Under the pieces are notes generated by a model that made no database searches, was not told where the DNA came from, and saw nothing but the letters and a program-made list of their open reading frames with translations. Shown one piece after another: positions 7,043-15,375 of a stretch of 64,000 bases of DNA; the first letter of the stretch is position 1, and the number at the start of each line of letters is the position of its first letter. Both the position numbers and the translations under genes were made by a program. Source of the stretch: JACDAN01 sp963842235 (GTDB taxonomy: Bacteria > Actinomycetota > Thermoleophilia > Gaiellales > Gaiellaceae); contig CAWJFT010000001.1 of assembly GCA_963842235.1 (NCBI GenBank), forward strand, positions 372,001 to 436,000, written 5' to 3'.

Positions 7043-7938
7043 GTGCGTGTCCTGGCCTCGCGCCGCTTTCCCGGGCCCGCGTGGGACGAGCTCCGCGACG
7101 TCGAGTACGCCGCCGGTCCGCTCGACCGGGAGCGCCCCGACATCGAGGCGCTGGCGGTGGTTGCGGAGCCCGTCGACGAGAGCACGCTCGAGCGTCTGCC
7201 GAACCTCCGAGTCGTCGCCAACTACGGGGCGGGGTACGACCTCATCGACGTCGAGGCCTGCCGCCGCCGCGGCGTGGTCGTCACGAACACGCCGGGCGTC
7301 ACTTCTGCTGCCACCGCCGACCTCACACTCGGGTTGATGCTGGCCGTCCGGCGCCGGGTCGCCGCCGGCGACGCCTTCATCCGTTCGGGGCGCTGGGGGA
7401 CCGACTGGGCGGACGAGCCGCTCAAGGGCGACGAGGTGACGGGGTCGACGCTGGGAATCGTCGGGCTCGGGCGCATCGGCGGAGCGGTTGCACAACGGGC
7501 TCGCGGCTTCGAGATGCGGATCCTGTACACGCGACACCGTGAGGTCGACGACCCGGAATTCCGGCCGCTCGAGCAGCTGCTGGCGGAGTCCGACATCGTC
7601 TCGATCCACCTTCCGCTGACCGAAGAGACGCATGGCCTGATCGACAGAGAGCGCCTGGCTCTGATGAGGGACGGCGCCTGTCTCGTGAACACAGCGCGGG
7701 GTCAGATCGTTGATGAAGAGGCGCTCGTCGCCGAGCTCGTCTCCGGGCGCCTGCAGGCGGGGCTCGACGTCTTCGCGGCGAGCCGAACGTGCCGCCGGAG
7801 CTCTTCGAGCTCCCGAACGTCGTCATGACGCCGCACCTCGGCACGGCGACGCAGGCGACCCGCGAGGCGATGACGCGCGTCCTCGTCGACAACCTGCTGG
7901 CGGTCGAAGAGGGGCGGCCGCCGCCCAACCCGGTCTAG
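7043..7938 (+). CDS. D-2-hydroxyacid dehydrogenase, frameshifted
   Basis: An NAD(P)-dependent D-isomer 2-hydroxyacid dehydrogenase (glyoxylate/hydroxypyruvate reductase group). The Rossmann motif is GIVGLGRIGGAVAQRA, the substrate-side loop is NYGAGYDLID, and the catalytic Arg lies in NTARGQIVDE. The frame is intact from the GTG at 7043 to LDVFA and is lost at about 7778-7779, where one base (probably A, restoring FADEP) is missing. The remainder, including the catalytic His in VVMTPHLGTATQ, follows in the next frame to the TAG at 7936-7938. As written, the protein would stop early and lack that His. An assembly deletion is the simplest explanation. Confidence 0.85.
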
Positions 7939-8321
7939 CGGCCCCAGCCTTCCGGCGGCTCGATCCGTCCCTTGCGCGTGTTCCAGTAGTCGTGCTGCTC
8001 GCGGACGAGGCCGTCCGGGCCGAAGCGGATCACCGAGATGCCGGCGATCGTCTCATCCTCGCCGCGATAGCGAACGACGGCCCAATACTCGATCGTCGCG
8101 CGGTCGCCAGCGATGATCGGCTCGCCGTACCAACACTCGGCCTCGTCCTGTTCGGAGAAGGCCCATTCAGCGTAGGCACGCGGATCCTGCAGATCGCGGA
8201 AGGGCTCGGAGCGAAAAGACGCGTCCTGGGCGTAGAGCGAGGCGACCATGTCGGCATCAGCGGCAGGCCACGCCTTCGACCACCCGTCGATCCAGGCGCG
8301 CGCGGCAGCCTCGGTTTCCAC
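7935..8321 (-). CDS. SnoaL/NTF2-like protein
   Basis: A 128-residue protein with the NTF2-like cone fold: a helical start (ARAWIDGWSKAWPAADADMVASLY), then FRSEPF, then curved strands (ATIEYWAVVRYRGEDETIAGISVIRF) and a C-terminal HDYWNTR. Such proteins are small-molecule isomerases or binding proteins, and the substrate is unknown. The longer frame starting at 8432 runs through tRNA-Arg(TCG), so the GTG at 8321 is taken as the start. The 3' end is convergent with the 2-hydroxyacid dehydrogenase and overlaps its stop by four bases. Confidence 0.8.
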   Translation of the reverse strand: METEAAARAWIDGWSKAWPAADADMVASLYAQDASFRSEPFRDLQDPRAYAEWAFSEQDEAECWYGEPIIAGDRATIEYWAVVRYRGEDETIAGISVIRFGPDGLVREQHDYWNTRKGRIEPPEGWGR

Positions 8322-8341
8322 GGCGCTACTCTGACAAACGC

Positions 8342-8413
8342 GGCCCCGTAGCTCAGTGGATAGAGCGGCAGACTTCGAATCTGCGTGCGATGGTTCGACT
8401 CCATCCGGGGCCA
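8342..8413 (+). tRNA. tRNA-Arg (TCG)
   Basis: Acceptor GGCCCCG/CGGGGCC with discriminator A, D arm GCTC/GAGC, anticodon stem GCAGA/TCTGC around CTTCGAA (anticodon TCG), and T arm GATGG/CCATC around TTCGACT. It is divergent from the NTF2-like gene. Confidence 0.95.
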
Positions 8414-8512
8414 TTCGACCTTTCGCGGCCATGCGGGGGCCCGCTTTCCTCCATGGGTCGGGGGGTCAGGTGTGCCCCGCAGGAGCAGATCGTCGGCGGC
8501 GGACCGGACCCG

Positions 8513-8645
8513 TCAGCCGATCTGCTCTGCCAGTTCGACGATGATCCTCGCCCTGCAGCTCGAGTCCGAGTTCGACGAAGAAGTCGATTGCGGCCGCGAG
8601 GTCGTCAACCACGATGCCGACGTGATCCATCCGCTGGATCGTCAT
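8513..8645 (-). pseudogene. VOC/glyoxalase-family gene with internal deletion
   Basis: The first 31 codons from ATG 8645 read as a perfect vicinal-oxygen-chelate start, MTIQRMDHVGIVVDDLAAA then IDFFVELGLELQG. Immediately afterwards, in another frame, the typical VOC C-terminus RIIVELAEQIG with a stop is found. About 100 residues between them are missing, so an internal deletion has joined the two ends out of frame. The metal-binding His of the first strand (DHVGI) is kept but the rest of the site is gone. This is a genuine remnant rather than a one-base error. Confidence 0.75.
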
Positions 8646-8721
8646 GGCTTGATGGTAAGGAATCCCTCCGATAACGATCAGTCGAGCGCAACGCGGAGCA
8701 GGGGCCGGTGGCGACGCACGG

Positions 8722-8814
8722 CTAATGACACTCCAAAGGTGCCAAGAGAACGATTAGGACGACGAGTAAGACAACAATCGCCACCTTGGCTCTGAGGCGA
8801 GTCGTCTCCGTCAT
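8722..8814 (-). CDS. candidate 30-residue single-span membrane peptide
   Basis: A short frame from ATG 8814 encodes 30 residues with a basic start (TRLRAK) and one strong hydrophobic segment (VAIVVLLVVLIVLLAPL). It resembles the tiny single-span proteins seen elsewhere in this window. No clear Shine-Dalgarno sequence precedes it, so translation is uncertain. Confidence 0.4.
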   Translation of the reverse strand: MTETTRLRAKVAIVVLLVVLIVLLAPLECH

Positions 8815-8924
8815 AACGAGCGCCCGGTCGTAACGCCACCACTTGCCTTTCACGACTCCCTTTTTTACCGCGGGTGTCCCCGGAGTCCCCTGTTGACGTT
8901 CAGCGCAGGGGAAGGTCCCGACCG

Positions 8925-9278
8925 CTAGAGGTAGCCCTGCGCGGCCGCGTAGTCCTCGGCCACTCGCTTTGGCACCGTGAAGGCCCACGCGTCCTCGACG
9001 AGCTCGCGCATCTCCTTCTCGTCGATCGCTTCGAGCCGGACGTGGACCCAGTGGTAGCGCATGTCTGACTGGCGCGGCAGCGAGAACTTGTCGGGCTCGG
9101 CCTCAACGAGCGCTTCACGGAACGCCTTGGGGAACGCAAAGCCCATCACCGTTCCGTCGGCTGAAAAGGCCAGATAGACGATCCGGCCGATGCGGAACTT
9201 CACGCGGCCGCGGACGAGCGCCTCCTCGCTCCGGGGGAGCGTGCTCGCAAGTGCCCGAACGTCCTCGATCGTCACCAT
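8925..9278 (-). CDS. MmcQ/YjbR-family protein
   Basis: A 117-residue MmcQ/YjbR-family protein. This family has a double-wing-like fold resembling some DNA-binding domains, and no confirmed cellular role is known for most members. Recognisable parts are TIEDVRALASTLPRSEEALV at the start, the strand pair KFRIGRIVYLAFS, and the conserved end YHWVHVRLEAIDEKEMRELV with AWAFTVPKRV. The length is typical. It is transcribed divergently from tRNA-Leu and has no obvious operon partner. Confidence 0.85.
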   Translation of the reverse strand: MVTIEDVRALASTLPRSEEALVRGRVKFRIGRIVYLAFSADGTVMGFAFPKAFREALVEAEPDKFSLPRQSDMRYHWVHVRLEAIDEKEMRELVEDAWAFTVPKRVAEDYAAAQGYL

Positions 9279-9316
9279 GGGGATGAGGATAGGCGCGCCG
9301 ATCTATCCTGAGTCAG

Positions 9317-9402
9317 GCGGGCGTGGCGGAACTGGCAGACGCAGCGGGTTTAGGTCCCGCTGGGCCGCAAGGCCCTTGGAGGTTCAAATCCTCTCGCCCG
9401 CA
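9317..9402 (+). tRNA. tRNA-Leu (TAG)
   Basis: A class II tRNA with a long variable arm. Acceptor GCGGGCG/CGCCCGC with discriminator A, anticodon stem GCGGG/CCCGC around TTTAGGT (anticodon TAG), variable arm TGGGCCGCAAGGCCCTT, and T loop TTCAAAT. Confidence 0.95.
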
Positions 9403-9493
9403 TCAGCCCCGCCGAACGAGGTGTGAACCGCCCTCCCTGTGGGTACTTCGCGCTAACCCCCTTCCGCGTCCACGAGTGAAAGGAGGGAATGAG

Positions 9494-9559
9494 ATGTACA
9501 TCGGTGGTGGCGTACTTCTTCTGATCATCGTCATCCTGCTGCTCATCTGGCTCCTCTAA
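9494..9559 (+). CDS. 21-residue membrane peptide
   Basis: ATG 9494 is preceded by a near-perfect ribosome site (AAAGGAGGGAATGAG). The 21-residue product begins MYIGGG and is otherwise almost entirely Leu/Ile/Val, ending in LLLIWLL. Similar tiny hydrophobic peptides with strong ribosome sites occur in other actinobacteria. It lies between tRNA-Leu and tig. The strong ribosome site and clean stop support translation; the role is unknown. Confidence 0.6.
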   Translation: MYIGGGVLLLIIVILLLIWLL

Positions 9560-9602
9560 GCGCTGCGCCGGCCCTAGGGTCGGCTGGCACAATGGCCGTT
9601 CT

Positions 9603-10955
9603 GTGAAGGCGACGGTCGAAGAGCTCCCCGAGAGCAAGGTTCGCATGACCGTCGAGGTACCGAGCGGCGACGTCGAGCACGCAATCGACCACGCCGCTTC
9701 GGACCTCGCGGGCAGCCTGAAGATCCCCGGTTTCCGCAAGGGGAAGGTGCCCATGCCCGTGCTCCTGGCTCGGGTGGGCCGCGAGCGGCTGTACACGGAG
9801 GCAGTCGAGAGCCACATCGGCGGCTGGTTCCGCGCGGCGCTCCGGGATACGAACGTCCGCCCCGTCACGGCGCCCGAGTACGGCTACGAGCTGCCGTCGT
9901 CGCCCAAGGACAGCTTCGAGTTCACGGCAACCGTCTCGGTGCAGCCGAAGCCCGAGGTGGCCGACTGGACGCAGCTCGAGGTGCCCGCAGCGGAGCCGGA
10001 GGTGCCCGAGGAGCTGATCGACGCGGAGCTCGAGGTGCTCCGCTCGTCGGTGGCCGAGCTGGCGCCCGTTGATGGCCGTCCCGCGCGCGAGGGGGACGTG
10101 GCCGTCGTCGACCTTGTCTCCAGCGAAGGCGACGCCCAGCGCGACTACGTCGTCGAGCTCGGGAGCGGTCGCCTGCTCCCGGAGATCGAGGAAGGCCTGA
10201 CCGGAATGGAGCCGGGTCAGGAGAAGGAGGTCACGTTCCAGACCGCAGACGGCTCCGAGGTGCGCCTGACCGCGTCCCTGAAGGAGCTCATGGAGAAGGT
10301 GCTTCCGCCGGTCGACGACGAGCTCGCGAAGGCTGCGAGCGAGTTCACGACGCTTGAGGATCTGCGCGCCGAGATCGAAGAGCGGCTGCGCGCTCAGCTC
10401 GCCGAGCAGCTCGAGAACCAGTTCCGCGCCGCCGCCACGGACGCGTTGGTCGAGGCCACGAACTTCGAGGTCGCCGACGGCCTCGTCCGGGCCCGCGCCG
10501 TCGAGCTCTGGAACGCGCTCGTCCGCTCGCTCGAGCGGCGCGGCATCAGCGCCGAGGCCTACCTCCAGTTCGCAAACCGAACGCCCGAGGAGATCCAGGC
10601 CGACATCGAGGACGAAGCGCGACAATCCCTGGCGCGCGAGATCGTGCTCGAAGGGGCTGCCGACAAGCTCGGCATCGAGGTCACGGACGAGGACGTCGAC
10701 GAGCTCATCCGCGAGGAGGCGGAGGGAAGCGACGAGGATGCCGAGGAGCTGATCGGCCAGATCCGCGAGGCCGGCCGCTACGATGCGCTGCGCGCGGATC
10801 TCCGCATGCGCAGGGCGCTCGACCGGATCGCCTCCGAGGTGAAGAGGATTCCAATGGAGCTCGCCCGCGCGCGAGACCAGCTCTGGACCCCCGAGAAGGA
10901 GAAACCCGAGACCGCTACGAAGTTGTGGACCCCCGGTAGCAAGGAGCCTGCATGA
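9603..10955 (+). CDS. tig: trigger factor
   Basis: A ribosome-associated chaperone and peptidyl-prolyl isomerase of 450 residues. The ribosome-docking signature IPGFRKGKVPMPVLLARVG lies near residues 40-58. The middle FKBP-like domain spans about residues 150-240 (REGDVAVVDLVSS, LLPEIEEGLTGMEPGQEKEV), and the acidic C-terminal helical arms follow. GTG 9603 is the start. The gene overlaps clpP by four bases (ATGA), and tig-clpP-clpX is the classic order linking nascent-chain folding with ClpXP. The tail ends with a Lys/Pro/Trp-rich stretch that is not part of the conserved fold. Confidence 0.97.
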   Translation: MKATVEELPESKVRMTVEVPSGDVEHAIDHAASDLAGSLKIPGFRKGKVPMPVLLARVGRERLYTEAVESHIGGWFRAALRDTNVRPVTAPEYGYELPSSPKDSFEFTATVSVQPKPEVADWTQLEVPAAEPEVPEELIDAELEVLRSSVAELAPVDGRPAREGDVAVVDLVSSEGDAQRDYVVELGSGRLLPEIEEGLTGMEPGQEKEVTFQTADGSEVRLTASLKELMEKVLPPVDDELAKAASEFTTLEDLRAEIEERLRAQLAEQLENQFRAAATDALVEATNFEVADGLVRARAVELWNALVRSLERRGISAEAYLQFANRTPEEIQADIEDEARQSLAREIVLEGAADKLGIEVTDEDVDELIREEAEGSDEDAEELIGQIREAGRYDALRADLRMRRALDRIASEVKRIPMELARARDQLWTPEKEKPETATKLWTPGSKEPA

Positions 10956-11557
10956 GCCCGTTAGTCCCGATGGTGATCGAGCAGACGTCGCGCGGGGAGC
11001 GCGCCTTCGACATCTACTCGCGCCTGCTGAACGAACGAATCATCTTCCTCGGCACGCCGATCGACGATCAGATCGCGAACCTGATCATCGCCCAGCTGCT
11101 GCACCTCGAATCCGAGGACCCCGACAAGGACATCTCGATCTACGTCAACTCGCCGGGTGGGGACGTCTACGCGGGCCTCGCCGTCTACGACACGATGCAG
11201 TTCGTCAAGCCCGATGTGCAGACCATCTGCGTCGGGATCGCCATGTCGATGGGGGCACTGCTACTTGCGGGGGGCGCGAAAGGGAAGCGGATGGCGCTGC
11301 CGAACGCCAAGATCCTGATCCACCAGGTCTGGACCCCTTCCGGCCCGGGCGGTCAGGCCGCAGACATCGAGATCCGAGCGCGCGAGACACTCAACCTCAA
11401 GCGCCGTCTCGAGGAGATCCTCTCCGAGCACACGGGCCAGGATCTCGAGAAAGTTGGACGCGACACCGACCGCGACTACTTCATGGCCGCGCAAGAGGCA
11501 AAGGAATACGGCATCATCGACCAGGTGATCAGCAACCGAGACTCGGGCAAGCACTAG
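10952..11557 (+). CDS. clpP: ATP-dependent Clp protease proteolytic subunit
   Basis: A 201-residue serine protease subunit that forms the tetradecameric chamber fed by ClpX. The catalytic triad is visible as Ser99 (GIAMSMGALLL), His124 (AKILIHQ) and Asp171 (GRDTDRDYFMAA). The glycine-rich IYVNSPGGDVYAGL loop and the oligomerisation helix are also present. Translation is coupled to tig through the ATGA overlap. clpX follows after 36 bases. Only one clpP is seen in the window, whereas many actinobacteria carry two; the other may lie elsewhere. Confidence 0.97.
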   Translation: MSPLVPMVIEQTSRGERAFDIYSRLLNERIIFLGTPIDDQIANLIIAQLLHLESEDPDKDISIYVNSPGGDVYAGLAVYDTMQFVKPDVQTICVGIAMSMGALLLAGGAKGKRMALPNAKILIHQVWTPSGPGGQAADIEIRARETLNLKRRLEEILSEHTGQDLEKVGRDTDRDYFMAAQEAKEYGIIDQVISNRDSGKH

Positions 11558-11593
11558 TGCTGGGATCGATTTCGGAGTACAAGGAGATCTAGG

Positions 11594-12868
11594 GTGGCCA
11601 GGGCGAGCGACGGCAACGAGCAGCTTCTCTGCAGCTTCTGCGGGAAGAGCCAGCGGCAGGTCAAGAAGCTGATTGCCGGCCCAGGCGTCTACATCTGCGA
11701 CGAGTGCATCGATCTCTGCAACGAGATCATCGACGAGGAGCTCACCGCTCCCTCGCAGCTCGACCTCGAGAACCTCCCGCGGCCGAAGGACATTTACGCC
11801 GTCCTCAACGACTACGTCGTCAGCCAGGAGGAAGCGAAGCGCACCCTGGCCGTCGCCGTCTACAACCACTACAAACGGGTGCAGATGGGCTCGGAGGAGT
11901 CGGACGTCGAGCTCCAGAAGTCCAACATCCTGCTCCTCGGGCCGACGGGCTGCGGCAAGACGCTGCTGGCGCAGACGTTGGCCCGGATCCTCAACGTCCC
12001 GTTCGCGATCGCCGACGCGACTGCGCTGACGGAGGCCGGCTACGTCGGCGAGGACGTGGAGAACATCCTGCTCAAGCTGATCCAGGCCGCGGACTTCGAT
12101 ATCAAGAAAGCCGAGACGGGGATCATCTACATCGACGAGGTCGACAAGATCGCCCGGAAGGCGGACAACCCGTCGATCACGCGGGACGTTTCGGGCGAGG
12201 GCGTCCAGCAGGCGCTCCTGAAGATCCTCGAGGGCACCGTCGCCTCGGTGCCGCCGCAAGGCGGGCGGAAGCACCCGCACCAGGAATTCCTCTCGATCGA
12301 CACGACGAATATCCTCTTCGTCTGCGGCGGCGCGTTCGCCGGCGTGGAGAAGATCATCGCCCGGCGGATCGGCAAGAACGCCGTCGGATTCGGCGCCGAC
12401 ATCCGGTCGCGGCACGACTCGGAGACGAGCGAGCTGCTGGCGCAAGTGATGCCGGAGGACCTGCTGGCCTACGGGCTGATTCCAGAGTTCATCGGTCGGC
12501 TTCCGGTCGTTTCCGCCGTGCACCAGCTCCAGCGTGAGGACCTCGTCCAGATCCTGACCGAGCCTCGCAACGCGCTCGTCAAGCAGTACCAGCGCTTCTT
12601 CGGCTACGACTCGATCGAGCTCGTCTTCACCGACGATGCGCTGTGGTCGATCGCCGATCGGGCGCTCGAGCGCGAGACCGGCGCCCGGGGATTGCGCTCG
12701 ATCATCGAGACGGCGCTGCTCGACGTGATGTTCGAGCTGCCCTCGCGCAAAGACGTCTCCAAGTGCGCGATCACGAAGGAGACGATCGACAACGGCGTGA
12801 AGCCCACGCTCGTCACGAGCGCCGGCGCCGACGAGGCAGACGAGCTGCTCCGCGAAGAGTCGGCCTAA
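11594..12868 (+). CDS. clpX: ATP-dependent Clp protease ATP-binding subunit ClpX
   Basis: A AAA+ unfoldase of 424 residues. The N-terminal zinc domain carries Cys13, Cys16, Cys35 and Cys38 (LLCSFCGKS, VYICDECIDLC). Walker A is GPTGCGKT (116-123), the pore loop is GYVGED (149-154), Walker B is IIYIDEVDKI (177-186), and the ClpP-docking loop is in NAVGFGAD. The start is GTG 11594. The gene is 36 bases downstream of clpP and is expected to work directly with it. The length and all motifs are normal. Confidence 0.97.
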   Translation: MARASDGNEQLLCSFCGKSQRQVKKLIAGPGVYICDECIDLCNEIIDEELTAPSQLDLENLPRPKDIYAVLNDYVVSQEEAKRTLAVAVYNHYKRVQMGSEESDVELQKSNILLLGPTGCGKTLLAQTLARILNVPFAIADATALTEAGYVGEDVENILLKLIQAADFDIKKAETGIIYIDEVDKIARKADNPSITRDVSGEGVQQALLKILEGTVASVPPQGGRKHPHQEFLSIDTTNILFVCGGAFAGVEKIIARRIGKNAVGFGADIRSRHDSETSELLAQVMPEDLLAYGLIPEFIGRLPVVSAVHQLQREDLVQILTEPRNALVKQYQRFFGYDSIELVFTDDALWSIADRALERETGARGLRSIIETALLDVMFELPSRKDVSKCAITKETIDNGVKPTLVTSAGADEADELLREESA

Positions 12869-12957
12869 GTCGTTCTCGACCTATACTGGGCGGCATAGTC
12901 GCTGCCTGACCACATCCGTTTTCTTGAGCGCCTCCTGAAGGTTGGTGCCGGCGAGTG

Positions 12958-15375
12958 ATGGAGACCCGCTACAACCCGCAAGGCGTCGAGGAGCGCTGGC
13001 AGCAGACCTGGGAGTCCGAGGGGCACTACAACGCGGAGCCGGGGTCAGGCCGCGAAACCTTCGTCGTCGCCCATCCGCCGCCGAACGTGACGGGTGCCCT
13101 CCACACCGGGCACGCGCTGCAGATCTCGCTTGCCGACACGCTCGTCCGCTGGCACCGCATGCGTGGGTTCGAGACCGCCTTCCTCACCGGGTACGACCAC
13201 GCTGGCATCTCGACGCAGAACGCCGTCGAGAAGCACCTCGCCTCGGAGGGCAAGACCCGACAGGAGCTGGGACGCGAGGCGTTCGTCGAGCTCGTCTGGG
13301 ACTGGCTGCGGCAGTACGGCCGCACGATCATGGATCAGTTCCGGCGCATTGGCGCCTCGATGGACTACCGACGCGAGCGCTTCACGATGGACGACGACTA
13401 CGTCCGCGCGGTGATGCGCTTCTTCGTCCACCTGTATCGCAAGGGCTGGGTCTACCGCGCGAACCGGATCATCAACTGGTGCCCGTTCCACGAGACCGCG
13501 CTCTCCGACCTCGAGCTCGTCCACGAGGAAGTGGACGACGCGTTGACGTACGTCATGTATCCGTTCGCGGACGGATCGGAGGGCGGGGTGACGATTGCCA
13601 CGGCTCGGCCGGCGACGATCCTCGCCGACGTCGCCGTGGCGGTCCATCCGGATGACGACCGCTGGCGGGACGCCGTCGGTCGGGAGGTCGTCGTTCCGTT
13701 CGTCGAGCGGCGCGTGCCGGTGATTGCCGACGAACGCGTCGACCCCGAGTTCGGGACCGGCGCGCTGAAGGTGACGCCCGGCCACGATCCGCTGGACTTC
13801 GAGATCGGACGGGCCCATGGGCTCCCAGAGCTGACGGTTGTTGGACCCGACGGACGCATGAACGAGAACGCCGGCGAGCTGGCGGGCCTGCCCCAGGAGG
13901 AGGCGGAGGCGCGAGTCTTGGAGTGGATCCGCGAGAACGAGCAGCTTGTCCGGCGCGAGGCCTACCGCCATTCCGTCGCTCTGTGCGAGCGCTGCAAGAC
14001 GCGGATCGAGCCGCTGATCTCGCTTCAGTGGTGGTGCCGGATGGACGAGTTGAGAGAGCCGGCGATCCAGGCGCTACGGGATCGCCGCGTCCGTTATCAC
14101 CCGGAGTCCCAACACCGCTACGCGATCGAGTCCCTTGAGAGCGCGCCCGACTGGAACATCTCCCGGCAGATCTGGTGGGGGCATCAGCTGCCTGTGTGGG
14201 AGTGTCCAGACGGGCACCTCACGGTCGAGGAGGACGAGCCCGAGGCGTGTGCGGAATGCGGCTCCCGAGACCTGACACGGAGCCAGGATGTGCTCGACAC
14301 CTGGTTCTCCTCCGCCTTGTGGCCGTTCGCGATTCTCGGCTGGCCTGACGAGACCCCGGAGCTCGAAGCCTGGTACCCCGGAACCCTGAACACAACGGCG
14401 CGGGAGATCATCCGGCTCTGGGAGAACCGGATGATCTTCTCGGGGTTGGAGCTCATGGGCGACGTGCCGTTCCACGACGTCATCATCCACACCACGGTCT
14501 TGGCGCCCGACAGCCGCCGGATGTCCAAGAGCCTCGGCACGGGGATCGACCCGCTCGACCTGATCGAGCGGTACGGAGCCGATGCCACGCGGTACGGCCT
14601 GCTCAAGCTGACGTCGTCCCAAGACGTGCGGTTTTCCTACGGGGCGATCGAGGAGGGCCGCAAGCTCGCGATCAAGCTCTGGAATGTCGCGAGGCTGATC
14701 CTGACGAACGCCGAGGGCGCGGCACCGGAACTGCGCCCGCGCGAGCTCGAGGAGCGCTGGATCCTCGCGCGGCTGGACGCGACCCGCGCAGAGCTCGAGG
14801 CGAGCTGGTCTTCGTTCGCGTTCGCGCCGGCTGTGGACGCGCTCTACCACCTGACGTTCGACGATTTCTGCGACTGGTACGCCGAGGCGATCAAGCCTCG
14901 CCTGTACGACCGCGACCCGGATGCCCAGACAACTGCCCTCGCCGCGCTCGAGCGCCTGCTCCAGCTGCTTCATCCCGTCATGCCACACGTCACCGAGGAG
15001 CTCTGGTCCCAGCTACCCGCCCGCGAGACGCGTCTGATCACGGCGCCGTGGCCGGACCCGGACGAGCGGTTCGCCGGCGACGTGGATGCGCTCGACCGCG
15101 TGCAGGAGGCTGCGGAGATCTTCCGCCGCAGCGGTGTCCGCCCGCGACTCGGCGGCGACGAGGAACGCATCTTCGAGGCGGTCGTCAGGCCGTCTCGAGC
15201 GCCGGGCGACGGGGACGCCGGCGCCGAGATCGAGCGGCTCCGCCGCGAGGTCTCGCGTGCCGAAGAGATGCTGGCCAATGAGCGCTTCGTCGAGCGGGCC
15301 CCGGCCGAGGTCGTCGAGGCCGAGCGCGAGAAGCTTGCCCGCTACCGGCGTGAGCTCGAGGCTCTCACCGGCTGA
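12958..15375 (+). CDS. valS: valyl-tRNA synthetase
   Basis: A class I aminoacyl-tRNA synthetase charging tRNA-Val, about 805 residues. The HIGH-type motif is TGALHTGHAL near residue 45. The CP1 editing domain follows (IATARPATILADVAVAVHPD, FGTGALKVTPGHDPLDFEIG). A zinc ribbon has paired cysteines (CERCKTRIEPL and CAECGSRDL). The KMSKS motif is RRMSKSLGTGIDP, and the C-terminus is a coiled coil (LRREVSRAEEMLANERFVE). It is somewhat shorter than the E. coli enzyme. ATG 12958 is used; a GTG immediately before it is an alternative. folC starts inside its last codons. Confidence 0.97.
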   Translation: METRYNPQGVEERWQQTWESEGHYNAEPGSGRETFVVAHPPPNVTGALHTGHALQISLADTLVRWHRMRGFETAFLTGYDHAGISTQNAVEKHLASEGKTRQELGREAFVELVWDWLRQYGRTIMDQFRRIGASMDYRRERFTMDDDYVRAVMRFFVHLYRKGWVYRANRIINWCPFHETALSDLELVHEEVDDALTYVMYPFADGSEGGVTIATARPATILADVAVAVHPDDDRWRDAVGREVVVPFVERRVPVIADERVDPEFGTGALKVTPGHDPLDFEIGRAHGLPELTVVGPDGRMNENAGELAGLPQEEAEARVLEWIRENEQLVRREAYRHSVALCERCKTRIEPLISLQWWCRMDELREPAIQALRDRRVRYHPESQHRYAIESLESAPDWNISRQIWWGHQLPVWECPDGHLTVEEDEPEACAECGSRDLTRSQDVLDTWFSSALWPFAILGWPDETPELEAWYPGTLNTTAREIIRLWENRMIFSGLELMGDVPFHDVIIHTTVLAPDSRRMSKSLGTGIDPLDLIERYGADATRYGLLKLTSSQDVRFSYGAIEEGRKLAIKLWNVARLILTNAEGAAPELRPRELEERWILARLDATRAELEASWSSFAFAPAVDALYHLTFDDFCDWYAEAIKPRLYDRDPDAQTTALAALERLLQLLHPVMPHVTEELWSQLPARETRLITAPWPDPDERFAGDVDALDRVQEAAEIFRRSGVRPRLGGDEERIFEAVVRPSRAPGDGDAGAEIERLRREVSRAEEMLANERFVERAPAEVVEAEREKLARYRRELEALTG

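Noticed and set aside
11261..12523. Long minus-strand frame of 420 codons opposite clpP and clpX
   Set aside because: Lies antisense to two certain genes; it has Arg/Asp/Leu-rich text without motifs and arises from the high-GC third positions of clpX.
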